This document shows positions 9,504 to 18,542 of a DNA stretch of 64,000 nt, piece by piece. The DNA is from Flavimaribacter sp039888615. GTDB taxonomy: Bacteria; Pseudomonadota; Alphaproteobacteria; Rhizobiales; Rhizobiaceae. Under the pieces are notes generated by a model. The model saw only the letters and a program-made list of their open reading frames with translations. It did not search any database and was not told where the DNA came from. Every line of letters begins with the position of its first letter. Position 1 is the first letter of the stretch. Position numbers and translations under genes: made by a program. The stretch lies in assembly GCA_039888615.1 (NCBI GenBank), contig JBDQQS010000016.1. One strand, given 5' to 3'.

Positions 9504-10454
9504 ATGACGAAAACACTCAAGGTCGCCGTCCAGATGGACCATGTCTCAACGATCCAGATTGCGGGCGATTCGACCTTTGCCATGTGTCTGGAAGCCCAGC
9601 AGCGCGGCTATGAGCTGTTCCATTACACGCCGTCGCAGCTGTCGCTGTTCGACGGCAAGACCATCGCCACGATGGAGCCCATGACCCTGCAGGACAGAGA
9701 AGGCGATCACTACACCCTCGGCGAACCGCGCCGCGTCGAGCTCGCCGCCATGGATGTGGTGCTGCTGCGTCAGGATCCGCCCTTCGACATGTCCTACATC
9801 ACCTCGACGCATCTGCTCGAGCGCGTTCATCCCGAAACGCTGGTGGTCAACGATCCGGCCTGGGTGCGCAATTCTCCGGAAAAGATCTTCGTGACCGAGT
9901 TTCCGGACCTCATGCCAAAGACACTGATTACAGCCGATCCGAAGGAGATTGTCGCCTTCCGCAAGGAAATGGGCGATATTATCATCAAGCCCCTCTACGG
10001 AAATGGCGGCGCCGGCATCTTCCATCTGAAGAACGACGACCGCAACCTCTCTTCGCTGCTGGAACTGTTTGCCGAGATGTATCGCGAACCGCTGATCGCG
10101 CAGCAATATCTTCCGGCGGTGAGACAAGGCGACAAGCGCATCATCCTCATCGATGGCGAGCCGGTCGGTGCAATCAATCGCGTGCCGTCCGAAACCGATT
10201 CGCGATCCAACATGCATGTCGGCGGCCGCGCCGAACCGTCTGAGCTCACGCAACGCGAGGAGGAGATTTGCGCCCGTATCGGCCCGTCCTTGCGCGAACG
10301 CGGTTTCCTCTTCGTCGGCATCGACGTGATCGGCGACTGCATGACGGAAATCAACGTGACCTCGCCGACCGGCATTCGCGAGGTGAAAAAATTTGGCGGG
10401 GCCGATATCGCCGCCCTGTTGTGGGACGCCATCGAAGCGAAAGTCGCTGTTTGA
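9504..10454 (+). CDS. gshB: Glutathione synthase
   Basis: GshB joins gamma-glutamylcysteine and glycine using ATP in the cytoplasm. The 316-aa protein has the usual prokaryotic GSH synthase N-domain (KVAVQMDHVSTIQIAGDSTF) and an ATP-grasp domain with DIIIKPLYGNGGAGIFHL near 155-172. The C-terminal metal/ATP residues lie in CMTEINVTSPTG near 290. It is a single gene: recR is divergent on the left and a convergent porin gene lies on the right. Confidence 0.97.
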   Translation: MTKTLKVAVQMDHVSTIQIAGDSTFAMCLEAQQRGYELFHYTPSQLSLFDGKTIATMEPMTLQDREGDHYTLGEPRRVELAAMDVVLLRQDPPFDMSYITSTHLLERVHPETLVVNDPAWVRNSPEKIFVTEFPDLMPKTLITADPKEIVAFRKEMGDIIIKPLYGNGGAGIFHLKNDDRNLSSLLELFAEMYREPLIAQQYLPAVRQGDKRIILIDGEPVGAINRVPSETDSRSNMHVGGRAEPSELTQREEEICARIGPSLRERGFLFVGIDVIGDCMTEINVTSPTGIREVKKFGGADIAALLWDAIEAKVAV

Positions 10455-10467
10455 CGTACAAATGGAA

Positions 10468-10487
10468 CGCGCCGCAAAAGCGGCGCG
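10468..10487. terminator. Hairpin between convergent gshB and porin genes
   Basis: A perfect 8-bp GC-rich stem (CGCGCCGC/GCGGCGCG) with an AAAA loop sits in the 63-base gap between two convergent genes. There is no long T run right after it on either strand, although GTTTTT occurs about 20 bases later on the plus strand. It is a probable bidirectional terminator, less certain than a classic one. Confidence 0.5.
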
Positions 10488-10517
10488 AACAGTGAGTTAA
10501 AACTCGGGCGTTTTTGA

Positions 10518-11759
10518 CTACTGGACGACGGGTCCGCTGCGAACACGCGGACGTTCCGGCAGGTCAAGCTCCTCGTCCGGTGCGCCGGGCGTTGCGAAAT
10601 CGAAGGCCTTGTACAGGCGCACGCCGAAGACATGCGAGCCGACGCTGTCCTCGTCCACATAGGCGTAGCCGAGCGTCAGATCGAGACCATTGTCGAACTC
10701 GTAACCGCCGGAAAGCTGGACGAAGGATGTGTCCTCCGAACCGCCGCCATCGAGATTGATGTCGCGAAGCGCGCCGGCGAGTTCGCCATGCCAGGAGCCA
10801 TTGCTGAGTTCCAGACCGGCGGTGAAGTAGGTTCCGTCATCGAGCGTGCCGCCGATATTGTTGAAATAGGCCACTTCCCCGGTGACGTTCATGGTGACGC
10901 CGTTGGCGTATTCGTTTTCGTAAGCCAGACCGAAAACATAACCGGTCTGGTCGGCGACATCGCCGATTCCTGCGGAAAGATAGGTAAAACCGAGATTGTA
11001 GCTGAGGCCGGGCAGCGCCGTCATCTCCTCGCCGCTGAGGGCGACTGCGTAATTGTTGAACCTTTCGGTATTGGCCGACCCGCCGTCGGACAGCGAGACG
11101 CGGCCGCGATTCGTAATCAGCGATTCGGACAGCACCGTCGTATCGGCGAAGAAGGTGTTGGCGGCGAGCGTGTGGGTGCCGGCGTCGCCCAGTTCGAAGT
11201 CATAGGCAAAGCCCAGTGCGATCATCTCGGTGATCTCGTAATCCTCGGCCAGCGAGGTGCCGTAAAGACCGGGCGTGTTGTCCCACGCCTGTCCGAACTC
11301 GGGACCGTATTTACCGGCGAGCAGCGACAGCCCACCGACATCGGCTTGCAGATGGATTGTATCCATATAGAGCCCGACATCTTCGAAATAGCTGTCCTCT
11401 TCCGGATCCTCGAGCTGCTCCATGGTCAGGCCGACAACGACCTTGAAATACTCGTTCAGACCGAGTTCGGCGACGAACCCGATTGTCGGATAGAGATTGT
11501 TGAATTCGGCGTCGGGATCGTCGGAATTAAAGACGAGGTCGTTTTCCAGTTCCACTTCCAGTTCGGCGATGATGAATGGATAGCTGACGGTCTGGACAGC
11601 GGGAGCGGTGACAATCTCCACCTCCGTCAGATCGGCTGCGATCGCCTGCCCGCCGAATGTGGCTGCGCCAACGAGCGCCAACATCGCGACCACCGGCTTG
11701 ACGGGGCTTAAGAGCGTCGACCCGATCAGGTTGCGCGTGTTGAAATTCGAGTCCCTCAT
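10518..11759 (-). CDS. Outer-membrane beta-barrel porin-like protein, possibly LbtU-type
   Basis: This 413-aa exported protein has a long signal peptide ending in QAIAADL. The mature part consists of alternating short strands rich in G, Y, F and acidic turns, as expected for a 16-stranded or similar outer-membrane barrel. The segment LLAGKYGPEFG followed by a loop and ALGFAYDF resembles siderophore-porin (LbtU) style proteins, but this is from memory and uncertain. Start ATG 11759 has an excellent GGAGAGG site; an in-frame ATG 14 codons upstream is less likely. A 16-of-19 match to the Fur box lies 33-51 bases upstream, suggesting control by iron or another metal through a Fur-family repressor. 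Confidence 0.75.
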   Translation of the reverse strand: MRDSNFNTRNLIGSTLLSPVKPVVAMLALVGAATFGGQAIAADLTEVEIVTAPAVQTVSYPFIIAELEVELENDLVFNSDDPDAEFNNLYPTIGFVAELGLNEYFKVVVGLTMEQLEDPEEDSYFEDVGLYMDTIHLQADVGGLSLLAGKYGPEFGQAWDNTPGLYGTSLAEDYEITEMIALGFAYDFELGDAGTHTLAANTFFADTTVLSESLITNRGRVSLSDGGSANTERFNNYAVALSGEEMTALPGLSYNLGFTYLSAGIGDVADQTGYVFGLAYENEYANGVTMNVTGEVAYFNNIGGTLDDGTYFTAGLELSNGSWHGELAGALRDINLDGGGSEDTSFVQLSGGYEFDNGLDLTLGYAYVDEDSVGSHVFGVRLYKAFDFATPGAPDEELDLPERPRVRSGPVVQ

Positions 11760-11791
11760 AGACCTCTCCTGTCCGATTGTCGGGATATTCT

Positions 11792-11810
11792 GATAATGCA
11801 AATCATTCTC
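11792..11810 (-). promoter_or_regulatory. Fur-family operator upstream of the porin gene
   Basis: GATAATGCAAATCATTCTC matches the classic 19-bp Fur box (GATAATGATAATCATTATC) at 16 of 19 positions. It ends 33 bases before the porin start codon, where promoter overlap is expected. In alphaproteobacteria Fur homologues may act as Mur (Mn) or Zur (Zn) regulators, so the metal is open. Confidence 0.6.
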
Positions 11811-12190
11811 ATCCGCACTGTACTGTTTGCAGAATTGGAGATCAAGCTTTAATGAGAATGCGACTCAAATGCATTTGACGCCAATTCGTGTCTGGCGCCG
11901 GCCGAGTGCTCAGGATGTCGTATCCCCCAAGATCCCCTTGTGTGACCGTGCCGAAACCGCAGGCTTCAAATAATGATACGTAATAACATAACGTATCTTC
12001 TACGACAGGCTCTGTCCATCGGTATTTCATTAGCCGGTTGACAATTTTCGGGTAAAGCGGCCGCACAGTCGCCATTAGCGAATGCTAATTTTCTAGAAGT
12101 GCTTTAGCGGAGTGTCAATTGCAAACATGACAAAAATTATCATGATAAATGCGACCGTATGTCGCTTGCGCTGAGACCCTGTCGCCCGTG
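11811..12190. other. Gene-free leader region of the porin gene with palindromes
   Basis: About 430 bases separate the porin start from the nudC stop. I see no convincing gene. The stretch is AT-richer than its surroundings and holds three small dyads: ATTAGC-GAAT-GCTAAT (12074-12089), TTCTAGAA (12091-12098) and the perfect palindrome TTATCATGATAA (12137-12148). They could be further operators or RNA stems of a long leader. Confidence 0.45.
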
Positions 12191-13141
12191 TCAGGAAGAG
12201 GTTTCCAGCCAATCGCGGATCAGGTGATGCGCGATTGCTCCCGGCGGCGGTGAATTGAGGGTCCCGCTTCCCACCCGTCGCGAGAGAATCTCGGCCGTTT
12301 CTTCCCGATTGAACCAGCGGCAGTCTTCCAGTTCCCGCGTATCGGCCACGATGCGGTCGCTGAGCGCTTCTCCGTAGCAGCCGATCATCAGCGAATGCGG
12401 CATCGGCCAGGGTTGCGACGCATGATAGCGTACGGCGCCGATCCGGATGCCCGATTCCTCCAGGGTTTCGCGCCGAACCGCTTCCTCGATTGTTTCGCCC
12501 GGCTCCAGAAAGCCGGCAAGGCAGGAAAACATGCCCGGCGCAAAATGCGGGCTGCGGCCAAGCAGGCAGCGATCCGTCTTTTCGTCGATGGCCAACATGA
12601 TGACGACCGGATCGGTCCGCGGAAACATCTGGTTGCCGCAGGAGGGGCATTCGCGCCGATAGCCGCCGGCGCGCGGTTGTGTCTTTTCGCCGCAACGTCC
12701 GCAAAAGCGGTGCGACATCGTCCAGGCGAGGAGGCTCGCGCCTTGTGCGAGTTCCCCGAGTTCGCTCCCGCGGACGAGACCCTGCATGTAGATCGAGCGA
12801 TGATCGATGGCTTTGATTGTGTCCGGGAGGTCATCCGGATCCCGCTTCACCGGAACCGCCAGCCGCGGCGCGCCGGAGTCTGTATAGCCAAGCACAACGG
12901 CGTTTTCGAAATCCGGCGAAAGCGCGTCCAGATCGGCGATGTCGTGAAGCGCGTCGAAACCCTCTCCATTCATCGCCAGATAGGCCCGGCCGCTGCGCAT
13001 GGCGAAGGCCATGGCCCCGGCAGTGGCGAGCGCCTCTTCGAGCACGCCGTCGTCGCGATGTTCCGAACGACGTTCCAGCCGGTTTCCTGCAAAGGCGACG
13101 AAACTGCTCGGTTCCGGCCCGTTCCCGTTAAAAAGCGACAA
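12191..13141 (-). CDS. nudC: NAD(P)H pyrophosphatase / RNA decapping Nudix enzyme NudC
   Basis: NudC cleaves NADH to NMNH and AMP and removes NAD caps from RNA. The 316-aa protein has the full layout: an N-terminal NudC domain, a zinc ribbon (C147, C150, C165, C168) and a Nudix box from residue 210 (GFLEPGETIEEAVRRETLEE). The NudC-specific SQPWPMPHS motif is at 242-250. It starts 11 bases after the stop of the upstream HIT gene in the same direction, so the two are likely cotranscribed. Confidence 0.95.
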   Translation of the reverse strand: MSLFNGNGPEPSSFVAFAGNRLERRSEHRDDGVLEEALATAGAMAFAMRSGRAYLAMNGEGFDALHDIADLDALSPDFENAVVLGYTDSGAPRLAVPVKRDPDDLPDTIKAIDHRSIYMQGLVRGSELGELAQGASLLAWTMSHRFCGRCGEKTQPRAGGYRRECPSCGNQMFPRTDPVVIMLAIDEKTDRCLLGRSPHFAPGMFSCLAGFLEPGETIEEAVRRETLEESGIRIGAVRYHASQPWPMPHSLMIGCYGEALSDRIVADTRELEDCRWFNREETAEILSRRVGSGTLNSPPPGAIAHHLIRDWLETSS

Positions 13142-13152
13142 TGTTTCTTTTC

Positions 13153-13557
13153 CTAAAGTGCGTCCACGATGGCGGCTTTCAACCCGTCGGCTTCTCCACG
13201 ATCATAGGGGATAGCCGTTCCAACGCCCCAGACCGGTTTCGGCCAGGCCGCGTCGTCGGTTCTGCGCGCGATCACATGAAAATGGAGCTGGCGGACCTGA
13301 TTGCCAAGCGCGGCGACGTTGATTTTAGCGCAGCCCGTAACCTGCTTGAGCGCGCGGGCTATTTCGCAGGTTTCGAATGTCAGGAGAGTCTGGTCGAGTG
13401 GCGTCAGGTGGTAGATCTCCTCGGCTTCCGGTCTCTGCGGGATCAAAAGCAACCAGGGCCAGCGACTGTCGTTCATCAGCCGCAACTGGCAAAGACCCAG
13501 TTTCGAGACGAGCATGCTGTCGGCTTCCAGCACCCGATCCAGCTTGAATGCACTCAT
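13153..13557 (-). CDS. HIT-domain protein
   Basis: This is a small (134 aa) histidine-triad family protein, expected to act on nucleotide conjugates in the cytoplasm. The triad region reads QLHFHVIAR: the usual first His is Gln (Q90), while the catalytic middle His (H92) and the third His (H94) remain, so activity is possible. The start at 13557 (MSAFKLDRVLEAD) is where homology begins; the frame is open upstream to 13695, but that part overlaps the SRP RNA gene on the other strand. It probably forms an operon with nudC. Confidence 0.88.
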   Translation of the reverse strand: MSAFKLDRVLEADSMLVSKLGLCQLRLMNDSRWPWLLLIPQRPEAEEIYHLTPLDQTLLTFETCEIARALKQVTGCAKINVAALGNQVRQLHFHVIARRTDDAAWPKPVWGVGTAIPYDRGEADGLKAAIVDAL

Positions 13558-13663
13558 ACAGTTTCCACCCCGGTTTCTTCTTCTGGCGAACCAGTTGCCG
13601 TAGCGTAACAGTTTTTTCTGCGATTGGCTTGCATTTCTGCGCCCGATTGACGATATGGGACGC

Positions 13664-13762
13664 GGGAGGTTGGTGGTGGACGAGCCACTCGCCAACCGGG
13701 TCAGGTCCGGAAGGAAGCAGCCCTAACGAGCCAGGCACGGGTCGCCGTGCCAGCCTCCCACC
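13664..13762 (+). ncRNA. ffs: Signal recognition particle 4.5S RNA
   Basis: The near-invariant SRP domain IV core GGTCAGGTCCGGAAGGAAGC is present at about 13699-13718, followed by AGCCCTAA. The flanks pair as the long helix: GGGAGG...TGG at the 5' end with CCA...CCTCCC at the 3' end (13753-13759). This is the small bacterial form of about 100 nt. Exact ends are estimated from the helix. It sits before dnaX, a common place in rhizobia. It binds Ffh and targets membrane proteins to the translocon. Confidence 0.93.
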
Positions 13763-13982
13763 CACCTTGATATCCACAGAATGCCCGGTCCTCCACCCCG
13801 GCGCCGCCTTTGCGCCGTGATCGCAGTCCGCCGCTATTGACTTGGCGCCGCCCGCAGGGCGATGCTTTCTCCATGCGGACGTAACGCAATATCCGGAGCG
13901 GATTTTGCTCCGGCGCCGCCTTTCGTATTGATTGCACGCGCCGCAATCCGTTATGTCGGGCGGAACCGTCCGGGGAGCATTG

Positions 13983-15788
13983 ATGAACGACGTCACGCAG
14001 GGTTATCGCGTACTGGCCAGAAAGTACCGTCCGCGGGATTTTGGCGACCTCATCGGCCAGGCGCCGATGGTGCGCACCCTGACGAACGCTTTCGAAACGG
14101 ATCGCATCGCCCAGGCCTACATGTTGACCGGCGTGCGCGGCGTCGGCAAGACGACGACGGCGCGCATTCTCGCCCGCGCCCTGAACTACCGGACCGAGAC
14201 CATTGATCGACCGACCGTCGACTTGAGCGAAACCGGCGAGCATTGCGAAGCGATCATGGCGGGCAGCCATGTCGACGTCATAGAAATGGACGCGGCGTCC
14301 CACACCGGCATCGACGACATTCGGGAAATAATCGAGCAGGTTCGCTACAGGCCGGTCTCCGCGCGCTACAAGGTCTACATCATCGACGAGGTGCATATGC
14401 TATCGACGCAGGCCTTCAACGGTCTGCTGAAAACGCTGGAAGAGCCGCCTGAACACGTGAAGTTCATCTTCGCGACGACCGAGATCCGCAAGGTGCCCAT
14501 CACGGTGCTGTCGCGTTGCCAGCGCTTCGACCTGCGCCGTATCGAGGCGGCCGAACTGATCGATCATTTCCGCTCCGTCGCCGGCAAGGAAGGCGTCGCC
14601 ATCGACGACGAATCGCTCGCCATGATCGCGCGTGCGGCGGAGGGTTCGGTGCGCGACGGCCTGTCGCTGCTCGACCAGGCGATCGCCCATGGCGGCGGCG
14701 CGATAGAGGCCGAGACGGTGCGCGGCATGCTTGGCCTCGCAGACCGGACCCGGATCGTCGACCTGTTCGAACAGGTCGTCGGCGGCGCCGTGGCGGATAC
14801 GCTGGGCACCTTCCGCGATCTCTACGATTCCGGCGCCAATCCGGTCGTCGTCCTGACTGACCTGGCCGATTTCACCCATCTCGTCATCCGGTTGAAATTC
14901 GTCGCCGGCGCGGCCGACGATCCTGCCCTCAACGAAGTCGAGCGCAAACGCGGCGCCGAGTTCGCTGGAAAACTATCCGTGCCGGTTCTGTCGCGTCAGT
15001 GGCAGATGCTGCTCAAGGGCATCGCCGAGACGGAGCAGTCGAACCGCCCGGTCAGCGCTTGCGAAATGGTGCTCATCCGGTTGACCCACGCCGCCAACCT
15101 GCCTTCGCCGGAAGAGGCGGCGCGCAGCCTGGACAAGGCGGTTTCGAACGCTGCGCCGTCTCCAGGCGGACCTGCCCCGTCGGGAACGTCGTCCTCTGCG
15201 CCGGTCTCAACGTCGGCCGTGTCTGTGGAGGCGCCCGTGTCCACGACGGTTCCAGGCAATGGCGAGCCGGTCGCGCTGCGGCGCGTCAACGGCGACGCTG
15301 ATCCGCGGCCGGAGCCCGCGTCGCTGGAAACCGCCGAAGCCGCGCCGGAAGTGGCGATCGCCTCCTTGTCCGAACTGGCGGAACTCGCAGGCAGCCACCG
15401 CGACCTGAAACTCAAGGCGATGATCCGCCGCTATCTGCGGCCCGTACGCATCGAGCCCGGCCGGCTGGAAATCGCACTGCATGACGATACGCCGCGCGCC
15501 TTCATCGGCGAGCTCGACGGACGGCTGAAGGAATGGACCGGACGACGCTGGATCATCTCGATCAGCCGCGAACCCGGCGGGCAGACGCTGGAAGAGATCG
15601 ATTCCGAACGCCACGACAAGCGGGTGCGCGACGCCGGCGAAGATCCGGATGTCGCCGCAATCCTCGCGCAGTTTCCCGGCGCCCGGATCCGCGACGTGCG
15701 AATCCGCGTTGACGAACAGGACGAATTGCCTTCAGAGCATCAAAGCGAGGAAGGAGACATCCTTCCCGAGGCGTTCGAAGAAGACTGA
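13983..15788 (+). CDS. dnaX: DNA polymerase III subunit gamma/tau
   Basis: DnaX is the clamp-loader ATPase that links the replicative polymerase to the helicase. The 601-aa protein has Walker A (GVRGVGKTTTAR, residues 50-61), the DEVH Walker B (135-138) and the SRC motif (177-179). A proline- and alanine-rich linker near 385-470 leads to a C-terminal tau domain. The start at 13983 is preceded by GGGGAG; the frame is open further upstream without homology. ybaB follows after 30 bases, as in most bacteria. Confidence 0.96.
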   Translation: MNDVTQGYRVLARKYRPRDFGDLIGQAPMVRTLTNAFETDRIAQAYMLTGVRGVGKTTTARILARALNYRTETIDRPTVDLSETGEHCEAIMAGSHVDVIEMDAASHTGIDDIREIIEQVRYRPVSARYKVYIIDEVHMLSTQAFNGLLKTLEEPPEHVKFIFATTEIRKVPITVLSRCQRFDLRRIEAAELIDHFRSVAGKEGVAIDDESLAMIARAAEGSVRDGLSLLDQAIAHGGGAIEAETVRGMLGLADRTRIVDLFEQVVGGAVADTLGTFRDLYDSGANPVVVLTDLADFTHLVIRLKFVAGAADDPALNEVERKRGAEFAGKLSVPVLSRQWQMLLKGIAETEQSNRPVSACEMVLIRLTHAANLPSPEEAARSLDKAVSNAAPSPGGPAPSGTSSSAPVSTSAVSVEAPVSTTVPGNGEPVALRRVNGDADPRPEPASLETAEAAPEVAIASLSELAELAGSHRDLKLKAMIRRYLRPVRIEPGRLEIALHDDTPRAFIGELDGRLKEWTGRRWIISISREPGGQTLEEIDSERHDKRVRDAGEDPDVAAILAQFPGARIRDVRIRVDEQDELPSEHQSEEGDILPEAFEED

Positions 15789-15818
15789 GACATGACACCA
15801 ATCTAATGGAGACAAGCA

Positions 15819-16142
15819 ATGCGCGACCTCATGGGAATGATGGGCAAGGTCAAGGAAATGCAGGAGAAGATGGCCGGTCTCCAGGAGCAGTTCGAGTCGA
15901 TGCAGGTTGAGGGAACATCCGGCGGAGGCCTGGTCACCGTCACCCTGAACGGCAAGGGCGTCATGTCGGCGCTGAAGATCGATCCGTCGCTCATCAAGGA
16001 TGACGAGGCGGAAATACTCGAAGACCTGATCCTTGCAGCCCACAATGACGCCAAGTCGAAAGTCGAGGCGGCGGTTCAGGAAAAGACCCAGGAACTCACC
16101 GCCGGCCTGCCGATCCCGCCCGGCTTCAAGCTGCCGTTCTGA
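15819..16142 (+). CDS. ybaB: YbaB/EbfC family nucleoid-associated protein
   Basis: This 107-aa DNA-binding protein of the YbaB/EbfC family starts MRDLMGMMGKVKEMQEKMAG, with the family's amphipathic helix and short beta sheet after it, and ends in PIPPGFKLPF. It forms dimers that bind DNA and is cotranscribed with dnaX. A GGAG precedes the start. recR, the usual third gene, is not adjacent. Confidence 0.95.
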   Translation: MRDLMGMMGKVKEMQEKMAGLQEQFESMQVEGTSGGGLVTVTLNGKGVMSALKIDPSLIKDDEAEILEDLILAAHNDAKSKVEAAVQEKTQELTAGLPIPPGFKLPF

Positions 16143-16154
16143 TCCCGGTATCCG

Positions 16155-16180
16155 GATAGCGCCGCCTCTGCGGCGCTATC
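16155..16180. terminator. Hairpin between convergent ybaB and malate synthase
   Basis: A perfect 11-bp stem (GATAGCGCCGC/GCGGCGCTATC) with a CTCT loop fills most of the 50-base gap between two convergent genes. No T run follows, but strength and position fit a bidirectional transcription terminator. Confidence 0.65.
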
Positions 16181-16192
16181 AATGTCTCAGCT

Positions 16193-18355
16193 CTACTGCG
16201 CGGCTTTCAACTCGCGCCGCCTGGCGTGCAACACCGGTTCGGTGTAGCCGTTGGGCTGTTCGCGACCTTTGAGCACCAGATCGAGCGCCGCCTGAAACTC
16301 GATGGAGTCGTCGAAACGGCCCGCCATCGGGACATAGGCGGGATCGCCGGCGTTCTGTTCGTCGACAACAGCCGCCATGCGTTTCATCGTTTCGACGATC
16401 TGGTCTTCGCCCACAATCCCGTGATGCAGCCAGTTGGCCATGTGTTGGGACGAGATGCGCAGGGTGGCGCGGTCTTCCATCAGGCCGATATTGTTGATGT
16501 CAGGCACCTTGGAGCAACCCACTCCCTGGCCGACCCAGCGAACGACGTAACCAAGGATGCCCTGCGCATTGTTGTCAAGTTCGTGCTGGATATCCTCCGG
16601 CGTCCAGTTCGGGCGATCGCTCACCGGAATCGAGAGAATGTCGTCAAGCTTCGCTTTCGGACGATCGCGCAGGCGCGCCTGCACATCGGCGACGTCGATC
16701 GCGTGATAGTGTGTCGCGTGCAGCGTCGCCGCCGTCGGCGAAGGAACCCAGGCGGTGTTGGCGCCGGCTTTCGGATGGCCGATCTTCTGTTCGAGCATCG
16801 CCGCCATGAGGTCCGGCATCGCCCACATGCCCTTGCCGATCTGCGCATGGCCGGAAAGCCCGCATTCGAGTCCGGTGTCGACGTTCCAGTCCTCATAGGC
16901 GGAAATCCATGGAGCCTGCTTCATGTCGCCCTTGCGGATCATCGCGCCGGCTTCCATCGAGGTGTGGATTTCGTCTCCGGTGCGGTCGAGGAAGCCGGTG
17001 TTGATGAAGAAGACCCGCTCCTTCGCCTCGCGGATGCACTCCTTCAGATTGACCGTGGTGCGCCGTTCCTCGTCCATTATGCCCATTTTCAGCGTGTTGC
17101 GGGCAAGGCCGAGAATATCCTCGATGCGCGAGAACAATTCACAGGAAAAGGCGACTTCTTCCGGTCCGTGCATCTTCGGCTTGACGATATAGACGGATCC
17201 CTCGCGCGAATTGCCGCGCCGACCGTTCTCGCCGATATCGTGCAGGGCGATCATGGCGGTGACGAGCCCGTCCATTATGCCTTCCGGAATTTCAGCGCCG
17301 TCGCGGTCGAGGATCGCGGGGTTGGTCATCAGGTGGCCGACATTGCGCACCAGCATCAGCGAGCGGCCGGGCAGGGTCAGCGTCTCGCCGTTGCGGCCGG
17401 TATAGGTGCGGTCTTCGTTGAGGCGGCGGGTGAACGTCTCGCCTCCCTTGCTCACCTCTTCGGCCAGATCGCCCTTCATCAGGCCCAGCCAGTTGCGGTA
17501 GACCACCGCCTTGTCTTCCGCGTCCACAGCCGCGACGCTGTCCTCGCAGTCCATGATCGTGGTCATCGCCGATTCGAGAATGATATCGGAAATGCCCGCC
17601 GCATCGCCGCTGCCGACCGCGCTGTCCGGGTCGATGACAATGTCGAGATGCAGCCCGTTCTTCTTCAACAGAATCGAATCAGGCTTTTCGGGAGCGCCTG
17701 TGTAGCCGGCGAATTGCGCCGGGTTGGAAAGACCAGCGGCGGAGCCGTCGGCAAGCGTGATAACCAGTTCGCCGCCGGCGACCTTGAGGCCCGTGACGTC
17801 CGTCCAGTCTCCGCCGATCGGAACCGAGCGGTTCAGGAAATCTCGCGCCCAGGCGATGACCTTGGCGCCGCGCACGGGATTGTATCCCTTGCCTTTTTCG
17901 GTGCCGTCTTCTTCGGAAATCGCGTCGGTTCCGTAGAGCGCGTCGTAGAGCGATCCCCAGCGCGCGTTGGCGGCGTTGAGCGCATAGCGCGCGTTCATCA
18001 CCGGCACGACGAGCTGCGGTCCGGCGATGGAGGCGATTTCCGGATCAACATTGGCGGTGGCGACCGCGAATTCCGGGCCTTCCGGCACAAGGTAGCCGAT
18101 CTCCTTCAGGAAGGCCTTGTAGGATTCGAGGTCGGTGGGCTTGCCATTTTCGCGATGCCAGACGTCGATGGTCTCCTGCAGTTCGTCACGCCGCGCCAGC
18201 AATGCGCGATTGCGCGGTGCGAGCTGGTGAACGAGGTCCGACAGGCCGCTGAAGAATCGATCTGCGTCGACGCCCGTGCCCGGAAGCGCTTCGTCAACGA
18301 TGAAATCATGCAGTTCGCGGTCGATCGTCAGGTCGTGGAGTTCGACAGTCGCCAT
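16193..18355 (-). CDS. glcB: Malate synthase G
   Basis: This enzyme condenses glyoxylate with acetyl-CoA to malate, the second step of the glyoxylate shunt and of glycolate use. The 720-aa length is that of the G isoform, and the TIM-barrel core shows TIMDCEDSVAAVDAEDK and NINNIGLMEDRATLRISSQH. The start at 18355 (MATVELHDLTIDREL) has AGGAAG upstream; the frame extends to 18454 without homology. It is monocistronic, divergent from the marC-like gene. Confidence 0.97.
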   Translation of the reverse strand: MATVELHDLTIDRELHDFIVDEALPGTGVDADRFFSGLSDLVHQLAPRNRALLARRDELQETIDVWHRENGKPTDLESYKAFLKEIGYLVPEGPEFAVATANVDPEIASIAGPQLVVPVMNARYALNAANARWGSLYDALYGTDAISEEDGTEKGKGYNPVRGAKVIAWARDFLNRSVPIGGDWTDVTGLKVAGGELVITLADGSAAGLSNPAQFAGYTGAPEKPDSILLKKNGLHLDIVIDPDSAVGSGDAAGISDIILESAMTTIMDCEDSVAAVDAEDKAVVYRNWLGLMKGDLAEEVSKGGETFTRRLNEDRTYTGRNGETLTLPGRSLMLVRNVGHLMTNPAILDRDGAEIPEGIMDGLVTAMIALHDIGENGRRGNSREGSVYIVKPKMHGPEEVAFSCELFSRIEDILGLARNTLKMGIMDEERRTTVNLKECIREAKERVFFINTGFLDRTGDEIHTSMEAGAMIRKGDMKQAPWISAYEDWNVDTGLECGLSGHAQIGKGMWAMPDLMAAMLEQKIGHPKAGANTAWVPSPTAATLHATHYHAIDVADVQARLRDRPKAKLDDILSIPVSDRPNWTPEDIQHELDNNAQGILGYVVRWVGQGVGCSKVPDINNIGLMEDRATLRISSQHMANWLHHGIVGEDQIVETMKRMAAVVDEQNAGDPAYVPMAGRFDDSIEFQAALDLVLKGREQPNGYTEPVLHARRRELKAAQ

Positions 18356-18542
18356 GGTGTTCTTCCTGCTTTGGAGGTGAAAAAGATGCGCAGAATATAG
18401 CGGAGGCGCCCCGGTCCCTGTCAATTTGGCAATAATGGATAACATCTGTTCCAATCAAGAAATAATATATTGCATTTGGCCCTCCCGAGGAAATGTCTTA
18501 AACTTTCCGGAGGATTATAATTGTCTGTGGCTGGGGGGCCGC

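Noticed and set aside
11842..12075. A 77-codon minus-strand open frame in the porin leader
   Set aside because: There is no ribosome site, no recognisable motif and it includes the dyads of a probable regulatory region.
16226..18400. A 724-codon open frame on the plus strand
   Set aside because: It is antisense to malate synthase G, whose family motifs are clear; the translated shadow has no recognisable motif and is Arg/His-rich.
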